The translations under genes and the position numbers were made by a program. The notes under the pieces were generated by a model. That model did not search any database and was not told where the DNA came from. It was given only the letters and a program-made list of their open reading frames with translations. Of a stretch of DNA of 64,000 nucleotides, positions 17,423 through 26,921 are shown one piece after another. The stretch is from Pseudomonas fluorescens (GTDB taxonomy: Bacteria; Pseudomonadota; Gammaproteobacteria; Pseudomonadales; Pseudomonadaceae), in assembly GCF_001902145.1 (NCBI RefSeq), contig NZ_MRST01000019.1, positions 124,001 through 188,000 of the forward strand, in the 5' to 3' direction. Each line of letters starts with the position of its first letter. Position 1 is the first letter of the stretch.

Positions 17423-20014
17423 ATGGCATCGCGTAAATTTGGACTCAACCTGGTGGTGGTGCTGGCAATTGCCGCGCTGTTCACCGGTTTCTGGGCGCTG
17501 ATCAACCGCCCGGTCACCGCTCCCAACTGGCCAGATCAGATCTCCGGTTTTTCCTACTCGCCGTTCCAGCAAGGCCAGTACCCGCAGAAAGGCCAGTACC
17601 CTACCGACGAACAGATGCGTCAGGACCTTGCGATCATGAGCAAGCTGACGGACAACATCCGTACCTACTCGGTCGACGGCCCCCTGGGCGATATTCCCAA
17701 GCTGGCCGAAGAGTTCGGCCTGCGCGTGACCCTGGGGATCTGGATCAGCCCGGACCTTGAGCGTAACGAGCGGGAGATCCAGCGCGCTATCGAGATCGCC
17801 AACACCTCGCGCAGTGTCGTGCGCGTGGTGGTCGGCAACGAAGCGCTGTTCCGTGAAGAAATCACCCCCGAAGCCCTGATCGTGCTGCTCGACCGCGTGC
17901 GCGCCGCCGTGAAAGTCCCGGTGACCACCTCCGAGCAATGGCACATCTGGGAAAAGAACCCGCAACTGGCCAAGCACGTCGACCTGATCGCCGCGCACAT
18001 CCTGCCGTTCTGGGAATACATCCCGATGGACAAGGCCGGCCAGTACGTCCTCGACCGCGCCAAGGACCTGAAGAAAGCCTTCCCGAAAAAGCAACTGCTG
18101 CTATCGGAAGTGGGCTGGCCGAGCAACGGCCGTATGCGCGGTGGCAATGAGTCGTCGCCCGCCGACCAGGCGATTTACCTGCGTACGCTGGTGAACAAGC
18201 TCAACCGCCAGGGTTACAACTACTTTGTGATCGAGGCCTTCGACCAACCGTGGAAGGTCAGCGACGAAGGTTCGGCGGGGGCGTATTGGGGTGTATTCAA
18301 TGCCGCGCGCCAGCAGAAATTCAATTTTGACGGCCCGGTGGTGGCGATTCCGCAATGGCGGGTACTGGCCATTGGTTCGGTGGTGCTTGCGCTGCTGTCC
18401 CTGACCCTGTTGATGATCGATGGCTCGGCCCTGCGCCAGCGTGGCCGTACCTTTCTGACCTTCATTGCGTTCCTGTGCGGGTCGGTGCTGGTCTGGATCG
18501 GCTACGACTACAGCCAGCAGTACAGCACCTGGTTCAGCCTGACAGTTGGCGTGTTGCTGGCACTCGGCGCCCTGGGCGTGTTCATTGTGTTGCTGACCGA
18601 AGCCCACGAGCTGGCGGAAGCAGTGTGGACCCACAAGCGCCGGCGTGAATTCCTGCCCGTGGAAGGCGACTCGGACTACCGTCCAAAAGTGTCGATCCAT
18701 GTGCCGTGCTACAACGAGCCACCGGAAATGGTCAAACAGACCCTCGACGCCCTGGCCGCCCTCGACTATCCGGACTACGAAGTCCTGATCATCGACAACA
18801 ACACCAAGGACCCGGCGGTGTGGGAGCCGGTGCGCGACTACTGCGAAACCCTGGGCCCGCGCTTCAAGTTCTTCCACGTCGCGCCCCTGGCCGGTTTCAA
18901 GGGCGGTGCGCTGAACTACCTGATCCCGCACACCGCCAAGGATGCCGAAGTGATCGCGGTGATCGACTCGGACTACTGCGTATCGCCGAACTGGCTCAAG
19001 CACATGGTGCCGCACTTCGCCGACCCGAAAATCGCCGTGGTGCAGTCGCCCCAGGATTACCGCGACCAGAACGAAAGCACCTTCAAGAAGCTCTGCTACG
19101 CCGAATACAAGGGCTTCTTCCATATCGGTATGGTCACCCGTAACGACCGTGACGCGATCATCCAGCACGGCACCATGACCATGACCCGTCGCTCAGTGCT
19201 TGAGGAACTGGGCTGGGCCGACTGGTGCATCTGTGAAGACGCCGAACTGGGCCTGCGTGTGTTCGAGAAAGGCTTGTCGGCAGCGTACTACCACGACAGC
19301 TACGGCAAGGGCCTGATGCCGGATACCTTTATCGACTTCAAGAAACAGCGTTTCCGCTGGGCCTATGGCGCGATCCAGATCATCAAGCGCCACACCGCCA
19401 GCCTGTTGCGCGGCAAGGACACCGAACTGACCCGTGGCCAGCGCTATCACTTCCTCGCGGGCTGGTTGCCGTGGGTGGCCGATGGCATGAACATCTTCTT
19501 TACCGTCGGCGCCCTGTTGTGGTCTGCGGCGATGATCATCGTGCCGACTCGGGTCGACCCGCCATTGCTGATTTTCGCAATCCCGCCGTTGGCGTTGTTT
19601 GTGTTCAAAGTCGGCAAGATCATCTTCCTCTACCGTCGTGCGGTAGGTGTGAACCTGAAAGATGCGTTCTGCGCGGCGCTGGCCGGGTTGGCGCTGTCTC
19701 ATACCATCGCCAAGGCGGTGTTGTACGGCTTCTTCACCAGCAGCATTCCGTTCTTTCGTACACCGAAAAACGCGGATAACCACGGCTTCTGGGTGGCGAT
19801 TTCCGAAGCTCGCGAAGAAATGTTCATCATGCTGCTGCTGTGGGGCGCGGCGCTGGGGATCTACTTGGTGCAAGGCCTGCCGAGCAATGACATTCGCTTC
19901 TGGGTGGTAATGTTGCTGGTGCAGTCGCTGCCGTATGTGGCGGCGCTGATCATGGCGTTCTTGTCGTCGCTGCCCAAACCTTCGGCGGCGCCTGAGCCCG
20001 CGCCGGCGGCGTAA
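17423..20014 (+). CDS. ndvB: Beta-1,3-glucan synthase with GH17-like domain, NdvB type
   Basis: Inner-membrane enzyme for cyclic/periplasmic beta-glucans. 863 aa from the ATG at 17423 (MASRKFGLNLVVVLAIAALF, a signal-anchor helix). Domain order: TM helix; periplasmic GH17-like glucosidase/transglycosylase domain, about residues 35-305 (ISGFSYSPF, VGNEALFREE, SEVGWPSNG); two or more TM helices, about 315-400; cytosolic GT2 domain with VPCYNEPPEM, IDSDYC (D-x-D) and QRFRW (QxxRW); then C-terminal TM helices and an Ala/Pro tail. In P. aeruginosa NdvB glucans bind aminoglycosides in biofilms. OpgD, also for periplasmic glucans, lies at 60335. Confidence 0.92.
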   Translation: MASRKFGLNLVVVLAIAALFTGFWALINRPVTAPNWPDQISGFSYSPFQQGQYPQKGQYPTDEQMRQDLAIMSKLTDNIRTYSVDGPLGDIPKLAEEFGLRVTLGIWISPDLERNEREIQRAIEIANTSRSVVRVVVGNEALFREEITPEALIVLLDRVRAAVKVPVTTSEQWHIWEKNPQLAKHVDLIAAHILPFWEYIPMDKAGQYVLDRAKDLKKAFPKKQLLLSEVGWPSNGRMRGGNESSPADQAIYLRTLVNKLNRQGYNYFVIEAFDQPWKVSDEGSAGAYWGVFNAARQQKFNFDGPVVAIPQWRVLAIGSVVLALLSLTLLMIDGSALRQRGRTFLTFIAFLCGSVLVWIGYDYSQQYSTWFSLTVGVLLALGALGVFIVLLTEAHELAEAVWTHKRRREFLPVEGDSDYRPKVSIHVPCYNEPPEMVKQTLDALAALDYPDYEVLIIDNNTKDPAVWEPVRDYCETLGPRFKFFHVAPLAGFKGGALNYLIPHTAKDAEVIAVIDSDYCVSPNWLKHMVPHFADPKIAVVQSPQDYRDQNESTFKKLCYAEYKGFFHIGMVTRNDRDAIIQHGTMTMTRRSVLEELGWADWCICEDAELGLRVFEKGLSAAYYHDSYGKGLMPDTFIDFKKQRFRWAYGAIQIIKRHTASLLRGKDTELTRGQRYHFLAGWLPWVADGMNIFFTVGALLWSAAMIIVPTRVDPPLLIFAIPPLALFVFKVGKIIFLYRRAVGVNLKDAFCAALAGLALSHTIAKAVLYGFFTSSIPFFRTPKNADNHGFWVAISEAREEMFIMLLLWGAALGIYLVQGLPSNDIRFWVVMLLVQSLPYVAALIMAFLSSLPKPSAAPEPAPAA

Positions 20015-20032
20015 AAAGTGACGCAATGCACT

Positions 20033-20058
20033 AAACGGCGGCCCTTGGCCGCCGTTTT
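20033..20058 (+). terminator. Terminator after ndvB
   Basis: Perfect stem AAACGGCGGCC/GGCCGCCGTTT with a 3-base loop (CTT), followed by a short T-run. It lies 18 bp after the ndvB stop. Confidence 0.8.
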
Positions 20059-20100
20059 GCTATAAGATAACGGCCCTTTTGCGTGCCTTACACCCATCAC

Positions 20101-20200
20101 TGTAGGAGCGAGCTTGCTCGCGAAAATCGTTAACGATGACGCGGGCATCCTGAATGCACGCGGTGCCTTTGAGTTTTTCGCGAGCGGGCTCGCTCCTACA
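20101..20200. repeat. REPIN (GTAGGAGCGAGC type)
   Basis: Inverted REP pair: left arm TGTAGGAGCGAGCTTGCTCG from 20101, right arm ending GCTCGCTCCTACA at 20200, with one-base differences between the arms (AGCTTGCTC versus GAGCGGGCTC). It lies in the ndvB-dapE gap, after the terminator. It belongs to a different REP sequence class from the GTGGGAGC copies elsewhere in the window. Confidence 0.88.
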
Positions 20201-20238
20201 GTTAGAACGTCGCCGCCTCGATTTCCGGAGTTCCCCCC

Positions 20239-21390
20239 ATGACGGCCCATGCCGACCTTTCGCCGACCCTTCAACTTGCCATCGACCTGATCCGTCGCCC
20301 GTCGGTCACACCGATCGATGCCGATTGCCAGAAGCTGATGATGCAGCGCCTGGGCGACGCCGGTTTTGCGCTTGAACCGATGCGCATCGAAGATGTGGAT
20401 AACTTCTGGGCCACCCACGGCAAGCACGAAGGCCCGGTGCTGTGCTTTGCCGGTCACACCGACGTGGTGCCGACCGGCCCGGTACAGGCTTGGCTGAACG
20501 ACCCGTTCGACGCGTTGATCGATGAAAACGGCATGCTCTGTGGCCGTGGCGCGGCGGACATGAAAGGCAGCCTGGCGGCGATGCTGGTGGCGGCGGAACG
20601 TTTCGTCAGCGACTACCCGGACCACAAGGGCTCGGTCGCCTTCCTGATCACCAGCGACGAAGAAGGCCCGGCGCACCATGGCACCAAGGCCGTGATTGAG
20701 CGCCTGGCCGCACGCAAGGAGCGCCTGGACTGGTGCATCGTCGGCGAACCGTCGAGCACCAGCCTGGTGGGCGACGTGGTCAAGAACGGCCGCCGTGGCT
20801 CCCTCGGCGCCACTTTGACCGTGCGCGGTGTACAGGGCCACGTGGCTTACCCGCACCTGGCGAAGAACCCGATCCACCTGGCAGCACCGGCGCTGGCCGA
20901 ACTCGCCGCCGAACATTGGGATGACGGCAACACGTTCTTCCCGCCGACCAGCTTCCAGATTTCCAACCTCAACTCCGGTACCGGTGCCACCAACGTGATT
21001 CCGGGTGACCTGACGGCGGTGTTCAACTTCCGTTTTTCCACCGAGTCCACCGTCGAGGGCCTGCAACAACGCGTCGCGGCCATTCTCGACAAACATGGCC
21101 TGGACTGGCATGTGGACTGGGCGCTGTCGGGCCTGCCGTTCCTCACCGAGCCAGGCGCTCTGCTGGATGCGGTGTCGGCCAGCATCCTGGCGATCACCGG
21201 GCGCGAGACCCAGGCGTCCACCAGCGGCGGTACTTCCGATGGGCGGTTCATTGCGACGTTGGGCACCCAGGTGGTCGAACTGGGGCCGGTCAACGCGACG
21301 ATCCACCAGGTCAACGAACGCATCCTGGCCAGCGACCTCGACGTACTGACCGAAATCTACTACCAGACCCTGATCAAGTTGCTCGCCTGA
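20239..21390 (+). CDS. dapE: Succinyl-diaminopimelate desuccinylase
   Basis: Zn-dependent M20-family hydrolase releasing succinate from N-succinyl-LL-DAP, the last step of the branch before epimerisation. 383 aa. Metal and catalytic motifs: [13 protein letters not shown] (His/Asp), [15 protein letters not shown] (bridging Asp), [13 protein letters not shown] (catalytic Glu pair), VGEPSS, and the C-terminal [12 protein letters not shown]. Its stop shares a base with the rlmA start (TGATG), so the two are coupled. The linkage ndvB-dapE-rlmA is as I remember it in P. aeruginosa. Confidence 0.97.
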   Translation: MTAHADLSPTLQLAIDLIRRPSVTPIDADCQKLMMQRLGDAGFALEPMRIEDVDNFWATHGKHEGPVLCFAGHTDVVPTGPVQAWLNDPFDALIDENGMLCGRGAADMKGSLAAMLVAAERFVSDYPDHKGSVAFLITSDEEGPAHHGTKAVIERLAARKERLDWCIVGEPSSTSLVGDVVKNGRRGSLGATLTVRGVQGHVAYPHLAKNPIHLAAPALAELAAEHWDDGNTFFPPTSFQISNLNSGTGATNVIPGDLTAVFNFRFSTESTVEGLQQRVAAILDKHGLDWHVDWALSGLPFLTEPGALLDAVSASILAITGRETQASTSGGTSDGRFIATLGTQVVELGPVNATIHQVNERILASDLDVLTEIYYQTLIKLLA

Positions 21391-22199
21391 TGCTTGCCTG
21401 CCCCATTTGCAGTGCACCGCTCAATACCGTGGACAATGGCGTGGCGTGCCCGACCGGGCACCGCTTCGACCGCGCGCGCCAGGGTTATTTGAACCTGTTG
21501 CCGGTGCAGCACAAGAACAGCCGCGACCCAGGCGACAACCTGGCCATGGTCGAGGCACGCCGCGACTTTCTCAACGCCGGGCACTATGCGCCAGTGGCCA
21601 AGCGCCTGGCCGAACTGGCCGCCGAGCGGGCACCGCAGCGCTGGGTAGACATTGGCTGTGGCGAGGGTTACTACACCGCGCAAATCGCCCAGGCCCTGCC
21701 CGATGCCGATGGCTACGCGCTGGATATCTCCAAGGAAGCGGTCAAGCGCGCGTGCAAACGCAACCCGGCGCTGACCTGGTTGATCGCCAGCATGGCCCGC
21801 GTGCCATTGGCCGATGCCAGCTGTCAGTTCCTCGCCAGCGTGTTCAGCCCGTTGGACTGGCAAGAGGCCAAGCGCTTGCTCAGCCCCGGCGGCGGCTTGA
21901 TGAAAGTCGGCCCCACCCGCGGCCACTTGATGGAACTGCGCGAGCGCCTGTACGACGAAGTGCGCGAGTACACCGACGACAAACACCTGGCCCTGGTTCC
22001 GGACGGCATGAGCCTTGCTCACAGTGAAACCCTGGAATTCACCCTGAGCCTGGCCGAAGCCCAGGACCGCGCCAACCTGCTGGCGATGACGCCCCACGGC
22101 TGGCGGGCCAGTGCCGAGCGCCGCCACGAGGTGATCGAGGCGGCGGAGCCGCTGCAGGTCACGGTGTCGATGCGCTACGATTATTTCGTGCTTCAATGA
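21390..22199 (+). CDS. rlmA: 23S rRNA (guanine-N1)-methyltransferase, RlmA type
   Basis: Methylates N1 of a guanine in helix 35 of 23S rRNA (G745 in E. coli). 269 aa. The N-terminal zinc finger is complete: CPICSAPL, then CPTGHRF (C-x2-C...C-x3-H), followed by QGYLNLLP and the SAM motif WVDIGCGEGYYTAQIA (about residues 90-104). The start ATG overlaps the dapE stop by one base. It could be RlmA(II)-like in specificity, but enterobacterial-type position 745 is expected for this family in pseudomonads. Confidence 0.93.
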   Translation: MLACPICSAPLNTVDNGVACPTGHRFDRARQGYLNLLPVQHKNSRDPGDNLAMVEARRDFLNAGHYAPVAKRLAELAAERAPQRWVDIGCGEGYYTAQIAQALPDADGYALDISKEAVKRACKRNPALTWLIASMARVPLADASCQFLASVFSPLDWQEAKRLLSPGGGLMKVGPTRGHLMELRERLYDEVREYTDDKHLALVPDGMSLAHSETLEFTLSLAEAQDRANLLAMTPHGWRASAERRHEVIEAAEPLQVTVSMRYDYFVLQ

Positions 22200-22253
22200 C
22201 TGACGTTCACCCATCCGCGAATGGATTTTCGAATCCCGCAACGAGGAACATCC

Positions 22254-22631
22254 ATGCGCCAACCCGATATTGAGATTTACCTGAAGGACGCCGACGTCGA
22301 TCACAAGGCCATCGCCGCCTGGCTGGGCGCCGCCCTGGGCCCGTGTACCGACTGGGTCCAGAAAGGCCAGACCTACAAGTGCAAGGCCGGCAGCGTGCCG
22401 GTTACCTGGCTGCCCAGGGCGGTGGGCAAATGGAACAGCCTGTACCTGGAAAGCGACCAGACCCCATGGGACGACGACATCGCCTGCGCCCGCGCCGCGT
22501 TTGCCGCGCTGAACGTCGAAGTGCGTTGCGCGCCGGGTACCTGGGTTGAGGAAGAAGGTGAGGAAAGCGCCGACACCTGGATTCGCATCAGCGAAGACGG
22601 TGAAGAGCAGATCACTTGGAAAACTGCCTGA
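22254..22631 (+). CDS. Conserved hypothetical protein, 125 aa
   Basis: Not recognised as a named family. The protein starts MRQPDIEIYLKDADVDHKAI and is acidic at the C-terminus (EEEGEESADTWIRISEDGEE). It has three Cys, no signal peptide and no membrane helix, so it is probably cytosolic. The ATG at 22254 has a GAGGAA Shine-Dalgarno. As I remember it, the order rlmA-this gene-cold-shock gene is conserved in P. aeruginosa, which supports a real gene. No function can be assigned. Confidence 0.85.
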   Translation: MRQPDIEIYLKDADVDHKAIAAWLGAALGPCTDWVQKGQTYKCKAGSVPVTWLPRAVGKWNSLYLESDQTPWDDDIACARAAFAALNVEVRCAPGTWVEEEGEESADTWIRISEDGEEQITWKTA

Positions 22632-22637
22632 CAGCGG

Positions 22638-22759
22638 TTTGCTAACCCAATCAATGTGGGAGCTGGCTTGCCTGCGATGCAGACACCTTGGTCTATCAGT
22701 CAGACCACAGTGATGCTATCGCAGGCAAGCCAGCTCCCACAGTTGAATGGGTTAGCAAA
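22638..22759. repeat. REPIN with extended outer arms
   Basis: The core inverted REP pair is 22655-22680 and 22718-22741 (TGTGGGAGCTGGCTTGCCTG type). Outside the REP arms a further perfect 12-bp inverted repeat is present: TTTGCTAACCCA at 22638-22649 and TGGGTTAGCAAA at 22748-22759. The whole can form one long interrupted hairpin between the 125-aa gene and the convergent cold-shock gene, and probably serves as a two-way transcription barrier. Confidence 0.88.
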
Positions 22760-22768
22760 ACAAAGTTG

Positions 22769-22978
22769 TTACAGGCCCACCACATCCTCCGCCTGCAAGC
22801 CCTTCTCGCCCGTCACCACGGCGTACTCCACCTGCTGGCCCTCGGCCAACGAACGGTGGCCTTCACCGCGAATGGCGCGGTAGTGCACAAACACATCCTT
22901 GCCATCCTCACGCTGGATAAAGCCGTAGCCCTTTGCATCGTTGAACCACTTCACATTGCCGGTTTCGCGCGTTGACAT
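22769..22978 (-). CDS. Cold-shock domain protein, 69 aa
   Basis: Single OB-fold nucleic-acid chaperone. The ATG at 22978 gives [23 protein letters not shown]1 (KGYGFI, residues 16-21) and RNP2 (VFVHY, 29-33) are intact. The usual cold-shock Phe/Ser pattern is slightly altered ([10 protein letters not shown] instead of VHFSAI). The longer in-frame reading upstream is not supported; a GGAGTG Shine-Dalgarno lies just before this ATG. It is divergent from plsB. A sigma70-type promoter gives a 5' leader of about 50 nt. Confidence 0.95.
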   Translation of the reverse strand: MSTRETGNVKWFNDAKGYGFIQREDGKDVFVHYRAIRGEGHRSLAEGQQVEYAVVTGEKGLQAEDVVGL

Positions 22979-23031
22979 CTGTTCACTCCCACTGGTTTTT
23001 TTATTGTTGAGTCGCTTGCATTGAACTGCCG

Positions 23032-23059
23032 AGTATAAGACAGGCTCAAAAACCATCAA
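23032..23059 (-). promoter_or_regulatory. Sigma70-type promoter of the cold-shock gene
   Basis: On the minus strand -35 TTGATG (23054-23059) and -10 TATACT (23032-23037) are separated by 16 bp. Transcription would start about 45-50 bases before the ATG, giving an A/T-rich leader with a run of As. Confidence 0.6.
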
Positions 23060-23159
23060 CTCAACTTTACATCGCTGCTTTTTTGCCGATTTTCGGCGAA
23101 TACGGCACACTACCCGCCCGAGCGCCTGCTCGGTTTTTTCCACTTGAAGCAGCTCGCCT

Positions 23160-25679
23160 ATGACCCGCTCCCCGTTCCGCCGTCTGGTGTTTGGCACCTT
23201 GCGCCGACTGTTGTACCTCTGGGTTCGCTCGGAGACGATCAACCAGTCGTCCCTAACCCTCAACCTGGACCGCAGCCGGCCGGTTTTCTACGTCCTGCAA
23301 TCACCCTCCCTCACCGAGTTGGCGGTGGTCGATGCCGAGTGCACCAAGGCTGGCCTGCCACGTCCGGTGCTGCCGGTATCGGTGGGGCCGCTGATGGAGC
23401 CTGCGGCGTTCTTCTACCTCACGCCGGACCCGGATTGGCTCGGCCGCCAGGACAAGCGCGGTGCGCCGCCTACCCTGACGCGCCTGGTCAACACCCTCAC
23501 CGAGCACGCCGAAGAGAATGCACAAATCATTCCGGTCAGTGTGTTCTGGGGCCAATCTCCCGAAAGCGAGTCCAGCCCGTGGAAGCTGCTGTTCGCCGAC
23601 AGCTGGGCGGTCACCGGGCGTCTACGCCGGTTGTTGAGCATCCTAATCCTGGGGCGCAAGACTCGCGTGCAATTCTCCGCGCCCATCAACCTGCGTGAAT
23701 TGATCGAGCACAATAAAGGCCACGAACGCACCGTGCGCATGGCCCAGCGCATCCTGCGTGTGCACTTTCGTAACCTGAAGACGGCAGTGATCGGTCCCGA
23801 CCTGTCCCACCGGCGTAATCTGGTCAAGGGCCTGGTCAATATGCCGTTGGTGCGCCAAGCCATTGCGGATGAAGCCGAACGCGAAAAGATCGCCCCGGAA
23901 AAAGCCAAGGCCCTGGCCCTGCGCTATGGCAACGAGATTGCCTCGGACTACACCTACACCGCGATCCGCTTCCTGGAAGTGGTATTGAGCTGGTTCTGGA
24001 ACAAGATCTACGACGGTATCAAGGTCAATAACATCGAGGGCGTGCAAAAGGTGGCCCAGGGCTACGAGGTGATCTACGTGCCTTGCCACCGCAGCCACAT
24101 CGACTACCTGCTGCTGTCCTACCTGCTGTTCAAGAACGGCCTGACCCCACCGCACATCGCCGCCGGCATCAACCTCAACATGCCGGTGATCGGCAGCCTG
24201 CTGCGCCGTGGCGGTGCGTTTTTCATGCGCCGGACCTTCAAGGGCAACCCTTTGTACACCTCGGTGTTCAACGAATACCTGCACACCCTGTTTACCAAGG
24301 GTTTCCCGGTGGAATACTTCGTCGAAGGCGGCCGCTCGCGCACCGGGCGCATGCTGCAACCGAAAACCGGGATGCTGGCGATCACCTTGCGCAGCTTCCT
24401 GCGCTCCTCGCGCATGCCCATCGTGTTCGTGCCGGTGTATATCGGCTATGAGCGTGTGCTCGAAGGCCGCACTTACCTGGGCGAATTGCGTGGCGCGAGC
24501 AAGAAGAAAGAGTCGATCTTCGATATTTTCAAAGTGGTCGGCGCGCTCAAGCAGCGCTTCGGCCAAGTGGCGGTCAACTTCGGCGAGCCGATCAAACTGG
24601 CAGAGTTCCTCGACGCCGAGCAACCGGGCTGGCGCGCCCAGGAACTGGGCCCAAATTACAAACCGGCCTGGCTCAACGAAACCACCAATCGCCTCGGCGA
24701 ACAGGTGGCGCGCCACTTGAACGAAGCCGCTGCGGTGAACCCCGTGAATCTGGTCGCGCTGGCGCTGCTGTCCACCACCCGCCTGGCGCTGGATGAACAG
24801 GCCATGGCCCGCCAACTGGACCTGTACCTGGCGTTGTTGCGTCGCGTGCCCTACTCGCCCCATACCACTTTGCCGGAGGGCGATGGCCTGGCGCTGATCA
24901 AGCACGTCAAGGACATGAACCTGTTGTCCGAACAGAGCGATGCCCTGGGCAAAATCGTTTATCTGGATGAGCAGAATGCCGTCCTGATGACCTACTACCG
25001 CAACAATGTGCTACACATCTTCGCCCTGCCAGCGTTGCTGGCGAGCTTCTTCCAGAGCAGTTCGCGCATGACCCGCGAACAGATCCTGCGCTACACCCAT
25101 GCACTCTACCCGTACCTGCAATCGGAGCTGTTTATCCGTTGGTCGCTGGAGGACCTGGACAGCGTGGTCGACCAGTGGCTGGACGCGTTCGTCGAACAAG
25201 GCCTGCTGCGTTTCGAAAACGCCGTATACCTGCGCCCGGCGCCGAGTTCGCGGCACTTTGTGCTGCTGACGCTGCTGTCCAAAAGCATCGCCCAGACCCT
25301 GCAACGTTTCTACATGGCGATCTCGTTACTGCTCAACAGCGGCCAGAACAGCATCAGCGCCGAAGAGCTGGAAGACCTGTGCACGATCATGGCCCAGCGC
25401 CTGTCGATCCTGCACGGCCTCAACGCTCCGGAATTTTTCGACAAGAGTCTTTTCCGACATTTTATCCAGACGTTGCTGGAGCAAGATGTGCTGCGCCGTG
25501 ATGAAGCCGGCAAGCTGGGCTATCACGACCTGCTCGGCGAACTGGCCGAAGGCGCGGCCAAACGCGTACTGCCGGCGGATATTCGCCTGTCGATCCGCCA
25601 GGTTGCCTTGCACCGCGTGGACGGCGCAGCCGAGGCTGCGGCCGAACCGGTTGCCGTCAACCCTGAAGCACAGCGCTAG
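23160..25679 (+). CDS. plsB: Glycerol-3-phosphate 1-O-acyltransferase
   Basis: Membrane-associated enzyme making lysophosphatidic acid from sn-glycerol 3-phosphate and acyl-CoA/ACP, the first step of phospholipid synthesis. 839 aa, typical for long PlsB. Acyltransferase block I is [14 protein letters not shown] (HxxxxD, about residues 302-315); block II is [15 protein letters not shown]; block III is [13 protein letters not shown]; block [15 protein letters not shown] follows. The product feeds the pathway that continues with CdsA (380-1186). It shares a 181-bp divergent control region with the cold-shock gene. The Shine-Dalgarno is weak (AAGCAG). Confidence 0.97.
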   Translation: MTRSPFRRLVFGTLRRLLYLWVRSETINQSSLTLNLDRSRPVFYVLQSPSLTELAVVDAECTKAGLPRPVLPVSVGPLMEPAAFFYLTPDPDWLGRQDKRGAPPTLTRLVNTLTEHAEENAQIIPVSVFWGQSPESESSPWKLLFADSWAVTGRLRRLLSILILGRKTRVQFSAPINLRELIEHNKGHERTVRMAQRILRVHFRNLKTAVIGPDLSHRRNLVKGLVNMPLVRQAIADEAEREKIAPEKAKALALRYGNEIASDYTYTAIRFLEVVLSWFWNKIYDGIKVNNIEGVQKVAQGYEVIYVPCHRSHIDYLLLSYLLFKNGLTPPHIAAGINLNMPVIGSLLRRGGAFFMRRTFKGNPLYTSVFNEYLHTLFTKGFPVEYFVEGGRSRTGRMLQPKTGMLAITLRSFLRSSRMPIVFVPVYIGYERVLEGRTYLGELRGASKKKESIFDIFKVVGALKQRFGQVAVNFGEPIKLAEFLDAEQPGWRAQELGPNYKPAWLNETTNRLGEQVARHLNEAAAVNPVNLVALALLSTTRLALDEQAMARQLDLYLALLRRVPYSPHTTLPEGDGLALIKHVKDMNLLSEQSDALGKIVYLDEQNAVLMTYYRNNVLHIFALPALLASFFQSSSRMTREQILRYTHALYPYLQSELFIRWSLEDLDSVVDQWLDAFVEQGLLRFENAVYLRPAPSSRHFVLLTLLSKSIAQTLQRFYMAISLLLNSGQNSISAEELEDLCTIMAQRLSILHGLNAPEFFDKSLFRHFIQTLLEQDVLRRDEAGKLGYHDLLGELAEGAAKRVLPADIRLSIRQVALHRVDGAAEAAAEPVAVNPEAQR

Positions 25680-25730
25680 ACTGAATGAGGCGCCGGGCGG
25701 ATTCCGGCGCCGTTGAAAAGGAGCCGCACC

Positions 25731-26132
25731 GTGAAAAAACTCATCCTCCTGGGCCTGACCGCCCTGCTCGGAGCCTGCCATTCGATGACCCCAACCCCGA
25801 AGGCCAGCCTGGACGGCGAAGTGTTCTACCTGCAACGCATCGCCCTGCCGCCAGCCGCCACCTTGAGTGTCAGCCTGCAGGACGTGTCCCTGATGGACGC
25901 CCCGGCCGTGACCCTCGCCGAACAGAAAGGCCCGGTCAAAGGCCAGGTGCCGCTGCCGTTTCACCTGAGCTATGACCCGGCCCAGGTTAAGCCAGGCCAC
26001 ACATACTCGGTCAGCGCTCGCATCGAGCTGGACGGCAAGCTACTGTTTATCACCACCGAGCGGCACACCGTGCAGCTCAACGGCCAGGACCCGCAACCGC
26101 TGCGCCTGCGGGTGGATGCGGCCGCACACTGA
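25731..26132 (+). CDS. YbaY/YscW-like lipoprotein
   Basis: 133 aa. The N-terminus MKKLILLGLTALLGACHSM is a lipoprotein signal with lipobox LGAC, so the mature protein is an acylated envelope protein starting at Cys16. The body resembles the YbaY/pilotin-like beta-sandwich family (SLDGEVFYLQRIALPPAATL, then PFHLSYDPAQ and YSVSARIELDGKLLF). I chose the GTG at 25731 with AAGGAG at 25718-25723; the longer reading would start inside that site. It lies between plsB and the DUF4197 gene. Confidence 0.88.
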   Translation: MKKLILLGLTALLGACHSMTPTPKASLDGEVFYLQRIALPPAATLSVSLQDVSLMDAPAVTLAEQKGPVKGQVPLPFHLSYDPAQVKPGHTYSVSARIELDGKLLFITTERHTVQLNGQDPQPLRLRVDAAAH

Positions 26133-26159
26133 TCATTCCCACTTCATAAGGAAGCGCCC

Positions 26160-26849
26160 ATGCTCCGCAAATCTCTTCGCCTCACCGCCCTGTGTGCTGG
26201 CTTGCTATTCGGCGCCAACGCCATGGCCCTGGATCTCGGCAGCCTGTCCCAGGGTGACGCCAGCGGCGGCCTCAAGGATGCCTTGACCCAAGGTGCACAG
26301 ATTGCTGTGAAACAACTCGGGACGCCCGGTGGTTTCAGCAACAACCCGGACGTGAAGATCGGCCTGCCGGGCAAACTCGGCAAAGTCGCCGACAAGTTGA
26401 AAATGTTCGGCATGGGTGACCAGGTCACGCAGCTGGAAACCAGCATGAACAAGGCAGCAGAAACCGCCGTGACCCAGGCGCAGCCGATCCTGGTCAATGC
26501 CGTGAAGAACATGAGCGTGACCGACGCCAAGGGCATTCTCAGCGGTGGCCAGGACTCCGCCACCCAGTACCTGAACAAAAGCAGCCGTGAAGAAATTCGC
26601 GCCAAGTTCCTGCCTATCGTCAAGGCCGCCACCGACAAAGTTGGCGTGGCCCAGCAGTACAACACCCTGGCCGGCAAGGCCGCGGCCTTTGGCGCGGTGG
26701 ATGCCAAGAGCGCCAACGTTGAGAACTACGTGACCGAGCAGGCCCTGGATGGTTTGTTCAAGATGATTGCGCAGCAGGAAGAAACGATTCGCAAGAATCC
26801 AGCGGCTGCGGCTACCAGCTTGGCCAAGAAGGTGTTTGGCGCGCTGTAA
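26160..26849 (+). CDS. DUF4197 family exported protein
   Basis: 229 aa with an N-terminal Sec signal (MLRKSLRLTALCAGLLFGANAMA, cleavage after AMA) giving a periplasmic mature protein. Ala/Lys-rich, helical, with repeated DxxGGLKDALxQG and NAVKNMSVTDAKGILSGGQD blocks that I recognise as DUF4197. Function unknown. An AAGGAAG Shine-Dalgarno precedes the ATG, 27 bp after the YbaY-like gene, so the two are likely co-transcribed, possibly with plsB. Confidence 0.88.
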   Translation: MLRKSLRLTALCAGLLFGANAMALDLGSLSQGDASGGLKDALTQGAQIAVKQLGTPGGFSNNPDVKIGLPGKLGKVADKLKMFGMGDQVTQLETSMNKAAETAVTQAQPILVNAVKNMSVTDAKGILSGGQDSATQYLNKSSREEIRAKFLPIVKAATDKVGVAQQYNTLAGKAAAFGAVDAKSANVENYVTEQALDGLFKMIAQQEETIRKNPAAAATSLAKKVFGAL

Positions 26850-26875
26850 AAACCTACCGATCTGCCCTGCCCCCC

Positions 26876-26901
26876 AAGCGCCTCGTATTCTCGAGGCGCT
26901 T
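26876..26901 (+). terminator. Hairpin terminator after the DUF4197 gene
   Basis: Perfect 10-bp stem AAGCGCCTCG/CGAGGCGCTT with a 6-base loop. No strong T-run follows, so termination may be weak. It also sits downstream of the convergent repeat-protein gene. Confidence 0.6.
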
Positions 26902-26921
26902 GCGTATAAATAGCTTAAAAA

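Noticed and set aside
19861..21417. 518-aa minus-strand frame opposite ndvB end and dapE
   Set aside because: Shadow of dapE and ndvB; no family blocks, crosses a REPIN and a terminator.
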